NCBI GenBank assembly: GCA_023105745.1
Contig: JALGQZ010000004.1
Coordinates: 31,059,816-31,123,815 of the forward strand
From: Austropuccinia psidii
Lineage: Eukaryota; Basidiomycota; Pucciniomycetes; Pucciniales; Sphaerophragmiaceae
DNA: 64,000 bases
Reading direction: 5' to 3'
Shown: positions 1 through 13,100 of the stretch, piece after piece
Layout of the letters: each line of letters begins with the position of its first letter
How positions within the stretch are numbered: the first letter of the stretch is position 1
Made by a program: the position numbers and the translations under genes
The notes under the pieces: generated by a model
What the model was told of the DNA's origin: nothing
Seen by the model: only the letters and a program-made list of their open reading frames with translations
The model's database searches: none

Positions 1-639
1 GAGTCCAATATCATCAAACAACACAAAATTTCCCCACAACCCCAACACCTTAAGCTAATCATCAACCAGATTTTTTATATTGCTTCCTGTCACCTTATCT
101 TTCACCAAGTGATAAGTTTTGATTTTTATGGAATACCTTTTTATTGAACCATGTACTTTTGTCCAGAAAATTCCTATTCTCAGATTTAATCAACAAAACA
201 ATTGTCTAACAGGACCTCTACAAGAGCCTCCATTGATTCAGAAAACTCTGATTATCAACCCAATCCTCCTCCTCAAACTTCTCTCCAAGCTATTTCTTCC
301 CAAGCCCAGAAAAAAACAATGGACAAATCCCACCACCACCAGAATTTGTTATTACACAGCCTCCTCCTTCTCTTATATCCCCTTCATCAAACTTCACCTC
401 TGAAGAAAGAAGCTCTGAGTAATCTGATTAAGTCCCCATACCAAAGTCAATCCTTACCAGTCTTAAAGAAGGCTTTTCATATCAGCATCACCTGTCCAGC
501 CTTCACCAACATGATAAAATCCTACCAATTTGACCTCCAGACACCAGACTCAGCCACCTTTTCATTATTACAACAATTCTTTCTGGAGAGGCTTGAATGA
601 AACAGCCACCTCAAATACTCCCCCAATAAACTTAATTGT

Positions 640-3600
640 TGTGAGCCTTTGAGATATGACCACATAGCCAAAAAGGTCACAAAAAAATTTCTGTAATAAT
701 TATCTCAAAGACTAGTATAAATACCATAGATAAGTACAAAATATGAGTTAACTCAGAATCTAATCAGTAAAAATGTGAAATTAATTACACCATTAGATTC
801 CTCATGGTAAAATACACATATGTCATTTCTATGGCATATCTGAAAAGTCAATAATTATGGAAGAATAAGTAATACTACCTTAAAAAAGGTATAAAACCTT
901 ATTTAACTCGGAAGCCAATGAAAAAACATGTGAAATAAACTTTACTATTAGATTCTCCATTAAAAACCCATACATAAAACAATTATGAAGCTATTCTATA
1001 AATTCAATACTTAAAGAATTAAGCTGAATATATGCACTTTTTTGGTCAATGCATATATTCATGGTTTTTTAGCTAATATCTCTTGAAATATACAGGATAG
1101 AGAGATAAACCAAAAATAAAGTCACAACGTAATAACTGTAAGAAAACAGAAATGAAATTTATTCTACAAGCTATAAACAAGGTTAAAACTTGTAATGCAT
1201 TATTTATTAAAATCAATGGAGCTGTTGACCACTTTGTTGTGAAAGTGGTCCAAACTTAAAAAAAGTAGACAGTCAGATTCTACTAGTTCATACGTGAAGA
1301 ATTATGTAATTCTTATTAGAATATTCAATTTATAGCCCCTTGCAGTCATGGTTTGAAGTATAAAGTATTAAATTTTGACAGAAAAGATGAGTTACATGAA
1401 AAATCATCATAAATAGAGTTTTGATGATATAGTGAAATGCTCTTGGAAGTTGAATAGGGACATGCCAAGCTATCAGAATCCACTCTCAGAATACCTTTAG
1501 CGTGTATAACTTAAAAGTCATTGATGATCAAAGCTTAAGCTTAAATTTGATCATTTATGATCACTCACTGTAAGCTTAGTTTAAGCTTAACAGTTATATA
1601 AGTGATACAACTGGTTAATACTTGTAAGATGTGTCTATGAAACTGTTGATAATATTACTATTAATCAAAAGTAACATGACTGTTCTTATGAAATATAATA
1701 ATAAAAATTTTGATAACCACAATTAAACAATTCAAGAATTATTTCTTTTATGTGTTATACACTACTGGTGATTATAACAGTAAGCAGTAATTATCTACTA
1801 GAGTGAATTACAAGAAGAATTTAATAATAAAACCTTCTTTTATTAAAATAATAAAATTATCTTAATATATAATTATCTTTTACAAGAATAATTATAAAGA
1901 TAATTCTTGAACAAAAACTAATTTTTAGAGAAAAACTTTAAGAATTTGAAGATAAATCACTCACTAATACTCCAAAGAACTTATTAAAGATAAAAGAAGA
2001 GAGATTTGACATGGAACTGTGGATTTAATGAGTAAAACTTTATTTATAACAGGATTACAACAGTATATAGTTGATATCTATGATTTCAAGTCATTCTGAT
2101 TGATTCAGAAATAATTAAAACACTTAAGAAAAGATTTAACTAATACCTACTTGTTGGTAATAAAGGTATAAAATAATAATGTGATGATGATTTTGGAAAA
2201 AATGGGAAGAAGAGGCCTCTTTTAAGTATAAAAAAGCTCACAGAGGCATTCCATGGAGCAAACTGAAAAACCAGTGAGTGAGAAAACAATAAACCTTCTT
2301 GGATTATTGATTGCATCATTTGTTGTCATGTAAGATTATCATGATTACTTAATTGAGGCTTTTAGGTGACTACCAACCCATTTATGGTTAAGAATAAAAG
2401 GAGTAACAACTGTAAATCTTCTTTTATTCCAAAAGAATCATTGATTTCCCAAAGTTATCAATCTTATTGGAATTTTTATCACAGAATGCATTTTCTGTAA
2501 ATTTTTAAAGATTCTGTGTTTCACGTGGAATCTTCAAAAAGGGACTGTAGGTAAAACTTTTAATTTTACATATAAAAGTATAATTGTTTTTGGTTTTTAT
2601 ATTAATTCTACAGTTCCCAATTAATCCTGAAAGTTTCAGAAAGATTCATTAAGAATTGTATTTTTAATGAATTTTTGAAGTTTTACCCCATTTCTACATA
2701 GAATTGCAAATAGCAGTTCATGGCTGGTTGCTATGAGGTAAATCAATGTATACTAGTCCAAAAAGGGTTTTAATTACTCTTTTGGGGTTTATCCATGGAA
2801 ATTCATTAAGAATTGACATGGTTACAGGAGTCTAGGTTGCTCTTTACCTCCTTGGCATGTCAAAATAGCAGGTTATTTGCTATTTTCTTATGATTTACTG
2901 AAGTTGTAACATGGTAACCAAGTTCAAAAAAGGTTTTAGTTTACCAATTAGGCCAAGGTCAGCCATGGATCCAAGCTTTGGAGCTGTCCACACCTCAGAG
3001 GCCTCAGAAGTTCGGTACCCTGGCTCTCTTTGATGACTTTTGTCCCCCTTGCCTATTTTTTATGTCAAAATAGAATTTTAAGCTTCAAGTGAGATCTCCA
3101 CTATGGGTGTATCAAACTTGCATGTAGGAATACCATAATACTAAGTTCCCAAAACATGCATAACACTATTCTTAGTGTATATGTAACATGGGATTTCTCA
3201 CATTCCCATTTTTTTGGCGTGAAATTGAGAAAAACAAAAATTTTCACGGACCTTTTTATGTGGTATTGATGATGTGGTATTGAAGTATTTTCCATATTAC
3301 CACCTCAAAGAGTTAATTTGAGCTTATTCACTCTATGGAGCTACCCTAGGTGAATTTTTGTGTAAAATCCAAATCTGGCATTAAATCCATGGATTTACCT
3401 ACTCAATAAAAAGTTATTCATCTTTTCTGAAATAAAAAATGATGAATTTTGAATATATGCATGACTTATGGGTTATGCATAGTTCAGAATTTATTTTTAA
3501 GATAACTGTGGCCTATTTGGGTATGTAAAATATACCTCAAGGCTCACAATACTATTACATTATGATTAATACTAATAAAATTCACAAAGATTAGGCTTCT

Positions 3601-4495
3601 TCCATGCCTATGATGTCATCAAATTTAGAGTTATAGTGATAACTCTAAATGATGGCATAATAATGAGATAAGATGCTTTGATCATGATGAAATCATCACT
3701 AAGCCTTAAGATACTGATCATTTCTAGTAGATACCATCATTGCATGTGTACTAGAAGCCTACTGGACTCTAGAAGGGAGGTATTTACTATAAATAGAGCT
3801 CTTTCTACTCTATTTTACCCTAAGATGTATCAAAACATGAAAACAATTAACTCAAAGGTAAAATCTTTATTCTTTAAATATAAGTATTTTATATTATCAA
3901 ATACAAAAGATAATCTTTATTCTAATCATGATTTTTGATGTGATTACTTCAATTGTTCTGCTGTTTTGCTATAATTTTTTTAAAAATCTCATTTCCACGT
4001 AAAAGCAAGAAAATTTGTAATCTCTCTTATCTTTATATGTAAATACAATTTAAATAAGTTGTATTTAAATTATTTGGCGTAAATTCATCCAAAATTATTA
4101 TATTAAGCATCAAAAGTAGGTTATTTTCTCTTATTATAATAATTTCTCTATTATTACTATTAATAAATCTTCAATTAATATAAATAGTATTTATATTAAT
4201 ATATAACCTTAAAATTGGTAATATTATTGTTATTAATTATTTTCTATTCATAAAAAACCATTTTTACGCCTTTATTATTTGTTTGTAACAATAATAAAGT
4301 GCTTTGAAATATATTAATTATCTTATATTAATATATTTATTTATCATATTATTATATTCATTTAGTAATATAATTATTTTTATGCCATAATTATAGTTAT
4401 TTTTTATCTTATTTAATTTATTTATAAGGACATTCATAGTACAATAAGTCAAATATTAGTAATTTTTACTTATTGTTTTGTAGTCAAACCTTGAA
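640..4495 (+). mobile_element. Solo LTR, family C, carrying a nested family-B solo LTR
   Basis: It starts TGTGAGCCTTTGAG and is flanked by identical 5-bp duplications ATTGT at 635-639 and 4496-4500. The end (CCTTGAA) is mutated from the CTTACA seen in families A and B. Without the nested LTR (1623-3548) and one copy of its duplication it is about 1.9 kb, close to the family-B LTR length. The start (TGTGAGCCTT, then GAGATATGACC and AAAGGTCACA) and a motif near the end (AAGGACATTCATAGTAC) are diverged versions of family-B LTR sequence. No internal region remains, so it formed by LTR-LTR recombination. Confidence 0.75.
1623..3548 (-). mobile_element. Solo LTR, gypsy family B, antisense, nested in the family-C LTR
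   Basis: The reverse complement begins TGTGAGCCTTGAGG and ends ATCTTACA. It matches the LTRs at 28781, 31666 and 38248 along its length. Identical 5-bp duplications ATACT flank it (1618-1622 and 3549-3553), which proves a single insertion. Length is 1926 bp against 1924 bp for the LTR at 31666. It carries a TATA-like TATACTTAAAAG near + strand 2220-2250 on the minus strand. It is younger than the C LTR it sits in. Confidence 0.93.
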
Positions 4496-5911
4496 ATTGT
4501 CAGGAAGGTGCCATTCCAGGCTCCACCAAACCCAACTCAGCCACATGTACCACCAGAAGTTCCTCCTACCTCTGGTACTTTGGAATAATCACCTCAACCA
4601 ACAGGTGAAAAATTCTTAATGGAATTGGTGCAACCTCCAGTAGACCCTCTGAGAATTGAGTTGTCAGAATTTTATTTGTACATCATAATCAAACAGACTC
4701 TTTAATTTCAGATTTTTCAAATAATTATCCAAGAAGAAATAAACAAAATTAATCATTTTGAAATAAAAAAAATAAAACCAAAAAAATTCCAATTATTATT
4801 TTGTTTTGCAAAATTGTCACTTCATCATCAAGCATCTCCACACTCTTATTGGTAAAAAGGTTGTTAAAAATTCCATCAGTTCATCACCATACATCAAACG
4901 GTTGTCTGCATATTTTTCCAAATGCAAATAATCTAAATGATATTTTCTTTAATACCTTAGACATATACAAATTATACTGACTTATTCTTTGAACTAATAT
5001 TCATTCAGAAGGGATCATATTGAACAATGATACTGATTTTCTCACAGGAACAGGGATAGCGCATCAAGAATCATTGGTCTGCAGCCCAAGAAATGAAAAT
5101 ACCCTGATCACACAATGGCTGAACTTATTTCCTATACTAATAGTCCAGTCAAAGGAGCCTGGACCAATTTCAAAGCTTCCATTACTGATGCAAGGGTCAT
5201 AGATGCACCCTTCCTGGTGAAGGCCTCCTCACCAAACTCAATCATATATCACCAATATCAAATCAAGCCCTTGTATCAGTTGTATAATTCTTTCAAAATA
5301 TCAGTGATACCCCTCATACCACTGCCCTACTACTACCAGATAATCCTGAAAGGTCAAAGGTTACTCCAGATAGTGGTGTTCTTAGATATTTCTTCAATCA
5401 GTTGATAGGAACCATAACTGCTCTCCTATGACTTCATGTTCAAAGAATGAGTTCCGACAATGCAATTCATATTCCTGGAGAGGCCAAAAGAGCTTCCAAT
5501 TTTATCAATCCTTTTTGATTTTGGAGCTTCATCAGCTTTCACCTTTCCTCAAAATAATAAATACTATCCCATTTAGAAATTATTAATGGAACATGAATTT
5601 GGGAACATTTTCATTCAAAAAAGGTTGAAAGGTTCTATATCCCTCTCATGGAGTCAAATTGGAACTACCAGGGCATATTTCAATGCAATTTAAAACTAAT
5701 TGACCAAGTTATTGGTTAAATGTTTTAGGAGCTTACAAGGACCAAGTGGCATACTAAAATCTTGTATCTGTTTTCATACAACATGTCATTTTCAATGTTG
5801 ATAATTATTATTACAAAGTACCTGTAGTTTCATTTTTAGGCACATCCACTGGAGGAGCTCAAAAGAATGAACCTCCTGTTTCCTCTACTTCTTCCTCCAC
5901 ATCTTGAAATA

Positions 5912-8258
5912 TTTTTACTTCTTTTCAATCTTTTTTTTTGTTTGCTAGGGAAAAGATCTATTTAATTAATTATGGTATCTTATGATATTTTAGTGTTATT
6001 CTATAACTACATAATTCATTAAACATGAAATTTTACACATTATTTTTCTCCTTAATATACAGTCTTTCTGAAAATTCCCCATTTCCATTGTCACTTAATT
6101 TACTGACAAGAGATATTGTAAGTGAGTAATGATAAACTATACCTTTCAAAGTATTGAATCATATCTCAACCAACAGCAAATGATAAGAGTAAAGAAAGTG
6201 ATTTACTTGTGATACAACACAGCTTTCCAACCTTTTTACATCACAATTATATGCATATTCTCTTCAATAACTATTCCCATCTTTCTATTGGAATTCTTTT
6301 TTTATTATGCTTAAATCATTTTATTCAAGCAGAAATCAATTAATAATAATCAATAATATATTTGGGATCTTGCTGCTATTTAATCTTTGACCCTCACATT
6401 GCTTCCAAATTGAAATTTAAATTAAAAAACACCTGTTATTCAAAAAACTATTCATTTTTGAGATATAATCATTTATTTTTTTGAGATATCTTACTAAAAG
6501 ACTTCAAAAATGGTTCTTCAAACCATCATTTTCATAAGGCTGTCCCAAATTGGGCCATTTAAATACAAATTTTGGCTATTTATCATTTCTTATTTTCCTA
6601 TACTACTTCCAGAAGTAAAGATATCTCATAATTACTGAATTTTTTTATCCAAAAAAGGAACATAAAATTCCAATATTATTACTCAAATAGGCTTCTTATG
6701 CTATGTGAGGTGAAAAATGTCAGCTTAGGATTTTCGGTAACAAATTTTCAGTCCGAAAGAACAAAAATATGTGATCAAATCTGTTAATCAAAAAACTTAT
6801 ACTTCTTTGATTTTTAGTTTTGAAACAGTAAAGTATTTGGAATTTTGTATTTAACTATATGATACAAATGAAAAAAATACATTTACACAAAATATTCCTG
6901 CTTCAAGAATCTAACTAAAGTAGCTTGATCTGTGATTCTTTATCTTTGTAGTGAAACTACATCTCAAGAGAAAAAATGAATTGATATATATATGATTCAA
7001 AAATTTAAATAATCTTTATTAAAATGACTTTGTAATCCTCTGGGAATAGCCTTAAGATTTTGGTAAAAAACATGATATTCCATAATCTGTTTTTCAAAAC
7101 AGAGATTAATATCAATACAAGAAGCCTGTAGGCTCTTATACAGCTGTCACATTCAATTAAAGCGACTTTATATGCATATATAAGTGCATTTTGAATATTC
7201 ATAAAAAATACATATACTATTGAAATCTGACTTCAAATTGTCAACAAATATATATTTCTTCACCTTATAAAATAAATTCTGAATCAATTAAGAGTCATTA
7301 TATTTCATCATTTCTCAATTTTCTTGAAAATATTTTCCAAATTTCCAAAGTGTTTTCAATAAAAATTAGTAATAATTCCAGCTTTCCTTTCTCATATGAA
7401 AAACCTAGGACCATAAGTAAGTACATATCATCTTTTCTTCCTACTTCCGGGTCACAAACCCTTTTTTTTAGTACATTTTCTGAAGATGATTTTAAATATG
7501 AGCCTCTGCAATGGAGTGAAGCCAACATTCCTCACACAAGAAAACATTTATGCACTCATTGTCCAACCTTTTAATACTTTTAATATAATAGCCAATTTTT
7601 TAAACTTTCAAACCAATGACCAAACTCTTTATGGTGGAAAAAATGAATTCCAAAAAAACACAAAGCTGGATGTCAGGCTGAACTTGCATCATATGGAATC
7701 ACAATACCAACATTTCCTTGGAATGAACATTCAATAACTATGTGGTATAAAGCTATTATTGCAATAATTATTCAACCCTGGAGTTTTGCATTGAATAAAG
7801 GCTCATATTGAAAACATTAATTGGATTCAACTACTGGTCACAATGAGGTATTAATTGGAGCTGTCATTTAAAGGTGGTTAAGAGGACAAAACAATCAATC
7901 TATAAAGCATAGAAGAGAAACTTAAGAAAGGATTTAAAAAGATTGTTTGTTTCTTGAATTCCATTGATTTTAAATCGTGTTAGAAGGTTGCTTATGAATG
8001 TGAAACCCTTAATATTTTTGAAAATCATCAAAAAATTTACATCCATCTTCTTGGAAATGACACTTCAGGGATACTAGTTCTATCAGAGGAATGTTTCTCT
8101 GAGACTGAAGAGGATGAAAATGGAAACTTACATTAATTTTATTTGAAATGGAGGAGCATCAAATACACAAAGATTTTTCACATTTTGGAAAAACAAACCA
8201 TAAGCTATATAGTTGAAATGAAGGGGTGTAACAAAGCCATAAAATTCCTTGAGGCAGA
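5912..8258. other. AT-rich stretch without a recognisable gene
   Basis: Short open frames occur (for example 7486-7737 on +) but none has a recognisable domain, and frames are open in both directions over the same bases, as expected for AT-rich DNA with chance gaps between stops. I see no LTR ends, terminal repeats or RNA gene. It may contain old transposon debris beyond recognition. Confidence 0.5.
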
Positions 8259-9069
8259 AAGAATGTGAGCCTTAGAGGTAATTTCATATACCCAAAAGAC
8301 CACAAATATAAAAAATAACATATTAATATAAATAAAAGAAATTTATTTATATTATTAAAATAAAAATCAACATATAAATATAAAATTATATTAAAAATAA
8401 AAAAATTAATTACAATTTAAAAATAAAAATACATTAAATTTTATAAGTATAAAATTACATTTATACTTGAAAAAATTAGGTAAAAATGAAATTTTAACAA
8501 AACTGTGAAAAAATAAATAAATTTGGAAAAAATTTAAATAAAAATTATTATAACTTTTTATCCAATAAATAAATACATAAAAATTATTTCACCATTGGAT
8601 TCCTCATAAAAAATCAGGTGGGGTCACCTCTGAGTGAAATTCTTGTAACTCAACTCTAAATAAGCTTAAATTAAGTTTTTAGTATTTTCAATACAAAAGT
8701 TGAAAATCTTCAAAACCTTCATTTAATTCACACCGCATGTGGTGTTAACCATCAATTTTTGTGTTAAAATTGAGGTGTTGTGTTTAGTTTAGAAGTTATG
8801 AGGAATTGAAGTATTTTCAATTGAATTCAATTGAAATGTCAAAATGTGCGCGTGTATTACATAAGTGAACTTTGATTTACATATGAGGTGTCAATTATTA
8901 CTGTATTGTACTGTACAATTGAATTGAATTACATATGTAAATTATAAGTATAATACATGATGAGGAATTAAAGGAAAAATAAATTGGAAAGATTAAATTT
9001 GGGGGGGAAAGAACTCCAGCTCTAAGGGGGAGCTAGACCCCCAAAATCCTTGCTGACAGGCGTGGGATG

Positions 9070-9258
9070 TCAAAATTCACGCAAAAGTTCATCAATTTTG
9101 GCCTGGAATTGAGTTACAGGGTCTGTGGACTCAATTGATGATGAGGTTTTGATACCAACTGGGGTAGTTTTAGCTGTTGCCAAGAGGGTAAAACTACCCT
9201 TAATATAAAACAACCATAGTAAAAACAGTTTTAACTGGTTTCTACGCCTCTCACACAC
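9070..9258 (-). other. Small antisense reading frame inside the family-A LTR
   Basis: A 62-codon frame on the strand opposite to the LTR's transcription. The 5' LTR of element A carries the same frame (47573-47809, 78 codons, nearly identical product beginning MCKRRRNQLK), but in the 3' LTR the frame is changed around 55920-55950. The product has a basic N-terminus, then a short hydrophobic segment, then a Ser/Thr-rich tail. It matches no family I know. Its conservation follows from LTR identity, so it is not evidence of a gene. Confidence 0.15.
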
Positions 9259-9474
9259 ATCCTTACGTGTTTTGAAGGCTCTAGGCCTGGTATTGCTATA
9301 GTAATGGCTGATTTAAGGGTCTAAAATGGCTAAAAATGGCTAAAAATGGCTTAAACCAGCCCTTTTTGGTCTAAACCAGGGTTCAATGATGCCATAATTG
9401 GCTTTTCTGTTGTCAGACTGTTTTTCACGACTTACAAGAGTAAAATTTACTTTTGGAGTAAGAGAATTGATGGC

Positions 9475-9481
9475 TATAAAA
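9475..9481 (+). promoter_or_regulatory. TATA box of the family-A LTR
   Basis: TATAAAA in the context GATGGCTATAAAAGAATG. The same box lies at 48016-48022 and 56181-56187 in the two LTRs of element A. It is the best candidate core promoter of this LTR family, placing the U3/R boundary shortly downstream. Confidence 0.55.
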
Positions 9482-10105
9482 GAATGTCTTCTTTGCCCCA
9501 CTTTTCTCTTCATGTTAGAATCTTTTCCTTTTATTAATTAGTTTAAACACTGTTAAACCAATCAATTAAAGATTCCAACCACCATTTTTAAATCATTTTA
9601 ATCCTTTTAACCACGTGAAAAAATCATTATAATCATTGTTTGTAACTCTTATAATCATTTTTACCCCTGAACCACCCCAAAAGTGAATTAAAGCATCTTT
9701 CATCACTCTAAACTTTGTCACTTTGTTTCCAAATTCACTCTGGTCACTTTTGGGCGTGTTTTCTCTTTAATATTCTTTTTAAAGACTTAGTTCTTTAATT
9801 AATTGCTTGCAGCTCTTTGCTCAATTAATTCCAATTGAAATTGCTCTTGAAGAAATTTCTTTTGTAGCCTTAAAATATCTCTTGTAGAGTATTTTTTGGA
9901 TAAATTTTTATTTTTGGTAAAACAATAAATTTTTATAATATTATTGTTTTATACTAATAAAGTTATAAACAATAAATTTGGCGTGTTTTCTCTTAAAAAT
10001 AATATTTCTTACTATTTTTAATTGAATTTTACCTTATACAAATTTTGAGGACAGGAAAAGTACTTGATTTTTAATCAAAGTTTCATATCCACACCTTACA
10101 AAGAA

Positions 10106-13100
10106 GCTATAATGAAAAAAATCCACCACATAGTAGCATAAAATTCTCAAATCTACCTCCAAATCTTTATAGATATCTTGAACAAAAAATGAAAGAATAT
10201 TAATAAGCCCAAATGACCCTTTTTAATATTTGGAGCAAATAACAAATTCCATTGAATTAAAAATTGTACTATGATTCAGTTAGATCTTTCATGGATTAGT
10301 ACCCTCATATTTCCTTTATTGATGTGAAGATAAATACATTAATATCCTTATTTGAACATTTTTTTGTTACCACTTGACATTAATAATAATAAATTTTATG
10401 AAAAATGATGATTGAGCTCCCATTCCGATATATTATGAATCCAATATTTGCACTTTTATTTAACTAATTTATAGCCAAATTTTCAATTATATTCAACCTA
10501 TCTCTTCTTCAATTTTCTAAGTATATAATTAAACATTAACAAAGCTTTATTATATTGGGGTTCTTAACTGAAATAAGTTCTTTGGAGTTTGAAATCAAAA
10601 TCAGAAATGGGATCACAAAGCTCTTCTCATAATGTTGAGAAAAAAAAGTTCCTTGATAAAATTCTTTTAGGAGATGAGAAAGAGCTTTTACAATCATTAA
10701 ATCTTTCTTTATGATTATCTTTGCCAATTATGTCATTTCAAAGGTTAGGAGGGATGAAATTATTGAAACGATCTGTTTCCTCAGGGAACAACTTTTTTAT
10801 TGATGAGAACTTTATTAAAATTTCTTCTATGAATTTTCAATACAGAAATTCAGTTTTTGAAGGATGATGACATATGAAAAATTTGATTTCTTTACAATGT
10901 AGAAATAAAACTATATTTTGAAAGCTGGTTTTTGGAATTAACAGCCACTTCTCTCAAAGACTGTACCCTTTTCAATTTCTGGCTTTTGCAGATAATAGTA
11001 ATTCGGTTTATGAGATACAACCAAAATTATTTTATAATTTTATATTTGAAAATATCTTGCTTTATAGCTTCACAGCTTCATATATCACACAATTCAGTTA
11101 TTAAAAAGAGTTAATGACCCTTATTGTTGGCTTGAAATTCATGACATAAATCAAAGGAAGTGCAATTGAACATTCCATATTAAAACTCAGTTATCTTATC
11201 AAATAAGTATGTATGGTGCTTCTGAGATAAAATAAGTAAAAGTGAATTCAAGGAACCTAGGAAACTGAAAGGCCTAATGATGGATTTCCAGAATTCTTTC
11301 TTGAGAGGTTCCACTGATAAAAATTCAAATGACTTCATGAGAAGTTGAAAGCACTAGTAAAGTAGAATACCACATGAATATTGATTCTATGAGCTGTGGG
11401 ATTTCCGAAAATCTCATTTGACAAAGACTCCATTTTCCTTAAATTAGATCTAAGAATTATATCAAACCAAACCAAAAATAATTACTTGATTTAAGAAATT
11501 CACAACATGGAATGTATCAATACTCTATGATACTTCAAATTAATATAATCTAAACCATTCCTTTAATTTTCAAATTATGTAATAATAAAATAAGACAAAA
11601 TCAATCAGTCTATTACTACAGTACTTTAGTGAGGAATCATTAATATTATGTAATCAAAATATGTTCATATCTTAATGTCAACGAAAAATACTTTCAGTAT
11701 TAAGTAGACATTATTTCTCTTGAAGAGAACAAAATTCAAATCATTCCCATTTGAAATATAATGCTTCCCAATAAAGTCTTTATTATTGAATTAAATACTA
11801 TATATTAATTCAATTTGGTTTTTTGGAAACCGCAATTGATTTGATAATTCCAAAAGTGAGAAGAATCATTTTCAATATCAATCAAATTCCACCTTGTAAT
11901 TTTGGGTTTTGGTGTGGTGGTCATTGTAAAATACAATCAAACAACCTCAATTTGGATATGCAACCCCATTTCCACAAGTATTATCTGAACTGACATCATT
12001 CTGGAGATCCAGTAAGGAAACTAGCAAATGATCAGCCTAAACTCAGACTCAGAGAATTTACAAATAATATACTAATCATAGCTCACAATTCTTCAGTTGA
12101 AGATTTTGCAGATATAAGTTTAGTTAGCTTCAGGCACTGTGTGCTTTATCAATAAAAAAGGGTAAGAAAGTGTTAAACTTTCTATTTTTATTTGTTAAGA
12201 AAAAATATGACAGGAAAAATATACTTGGAGCAACAGTCTTGTTTTTTTAGGCCAATTACTATTGAAAGAACTATACATTATCATGCTCACTTAAAGTGAA
12301 GAATTGGATAATTATTTTCAAAAGAAGTGAATAAAATTTTGTGTTAGGAAATTTATATTATTTGTAAAAATCATGTGAGGTAATCATTCATAAATTCCTC
12401 TCAAAAATTGAATACAAATTCATCGAATTCTTGAACGTTTAGCGCCCGGAAGAGTATGATATTTAGATAAATAATTTCAAAACTTCATACTGAATTTACT
12501 GAGAATTATAAGTAAGATTTATGATAATTTTCATTCATATAAATATTCTTTCCAGAATCATGAAGATGTTTTATTAAAATAATCTTTACAAATTCATCCA
12601 TTGATAGGATTCATCGAAATCAGTTTTGATATTTTTTAGGTATATTTCTCTAGGATTATTCCAATGAAATTTCAAATTTAAAATAAATCTGAACAAAGTA
12701 GGTGAGAATAATTTCTATTTTGACAAGAGACGCTATAATGAAAAGGATAAAGTTAATAAAAGAAAGTTTTTTCATTGGTTCTTTTCTCATATTAATTAAA
12801 ACTTTGTACGTTGAAAATAATGGAAAAAGATTTAAGCCAAGTAGTGTCCTAACAGAAATTCTACAGAGACAACTAATTTCCTGACTTTCATGAAATAAAT
12901 TTGGAAGTTAGGATGAAGCTATACCATTCAATATTTAATTTGATAATTATTCCATTCTAGTAAATATGGCTTTGCAACCTAATCATAAATCTTTCATTTT
13001 TTGAGATAAATCAAGGAGATGTACAAATATTACAGCTTATTAATATGCAACTACAGATTTTTCTGAAGAAAACTATTTAAAAAAAGATTTAACTCTGTCT

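Larger units (their letters stand above)
202..5908 (+). pseudogene. Degraded gag/retropepsin remnant, interrupted by an LTR
   Basis: Pro/Ser-rich coding-like sequence lies at about 202-634 and resumes at about 4501. When the solo LTR at 640-4495 and one copy of its ATTGT duplication are removed, one frame reads across the junction (ending NLIV, continuing RKVPF). Further right, at 5517, an Asp-Phe-Gly-Ala-Ser motif preceded by a hydrophobic strand fits a retropepsin active site (usual form D-S/T-G-A), with Phe replacing Ser or Thr. The frame is broken several times (a TAA in the proline-rich part and others after the protease). It most resembles the gag-protease part of an LTR retrotransposon. 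No reverse transcriptase follows before 8.2 kb, so the element is partial. The superfamily is not certain. Confidence 0.5.
8264..10100 (+). mobile_element. Solo LTR, gypsy family A
   Basis: It begins TGTGAGCCTTAGAGG and ends CACACCTTACA, with exact 5-bp duplications AAGAA at 8259-8263 and 10101-10105. It is 1837 bp long and aligns end to end with both LTRs of the full-length element A (46812-48595 and 54977-56803). It differs at scattered positions and has three instead of two copies of a 10-bp TAAAAATGGC unit near 9321-9350. There is no internal sequence, so it is a recombination product of an earlier full insertion. Confidence 0.94.

Noticed and set aside
7298..7574. Opposed open frames at 7.3-7.6 kb
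   Set aside because: Frames on both strands cover the same bases without recognisable motifs. No support for either.
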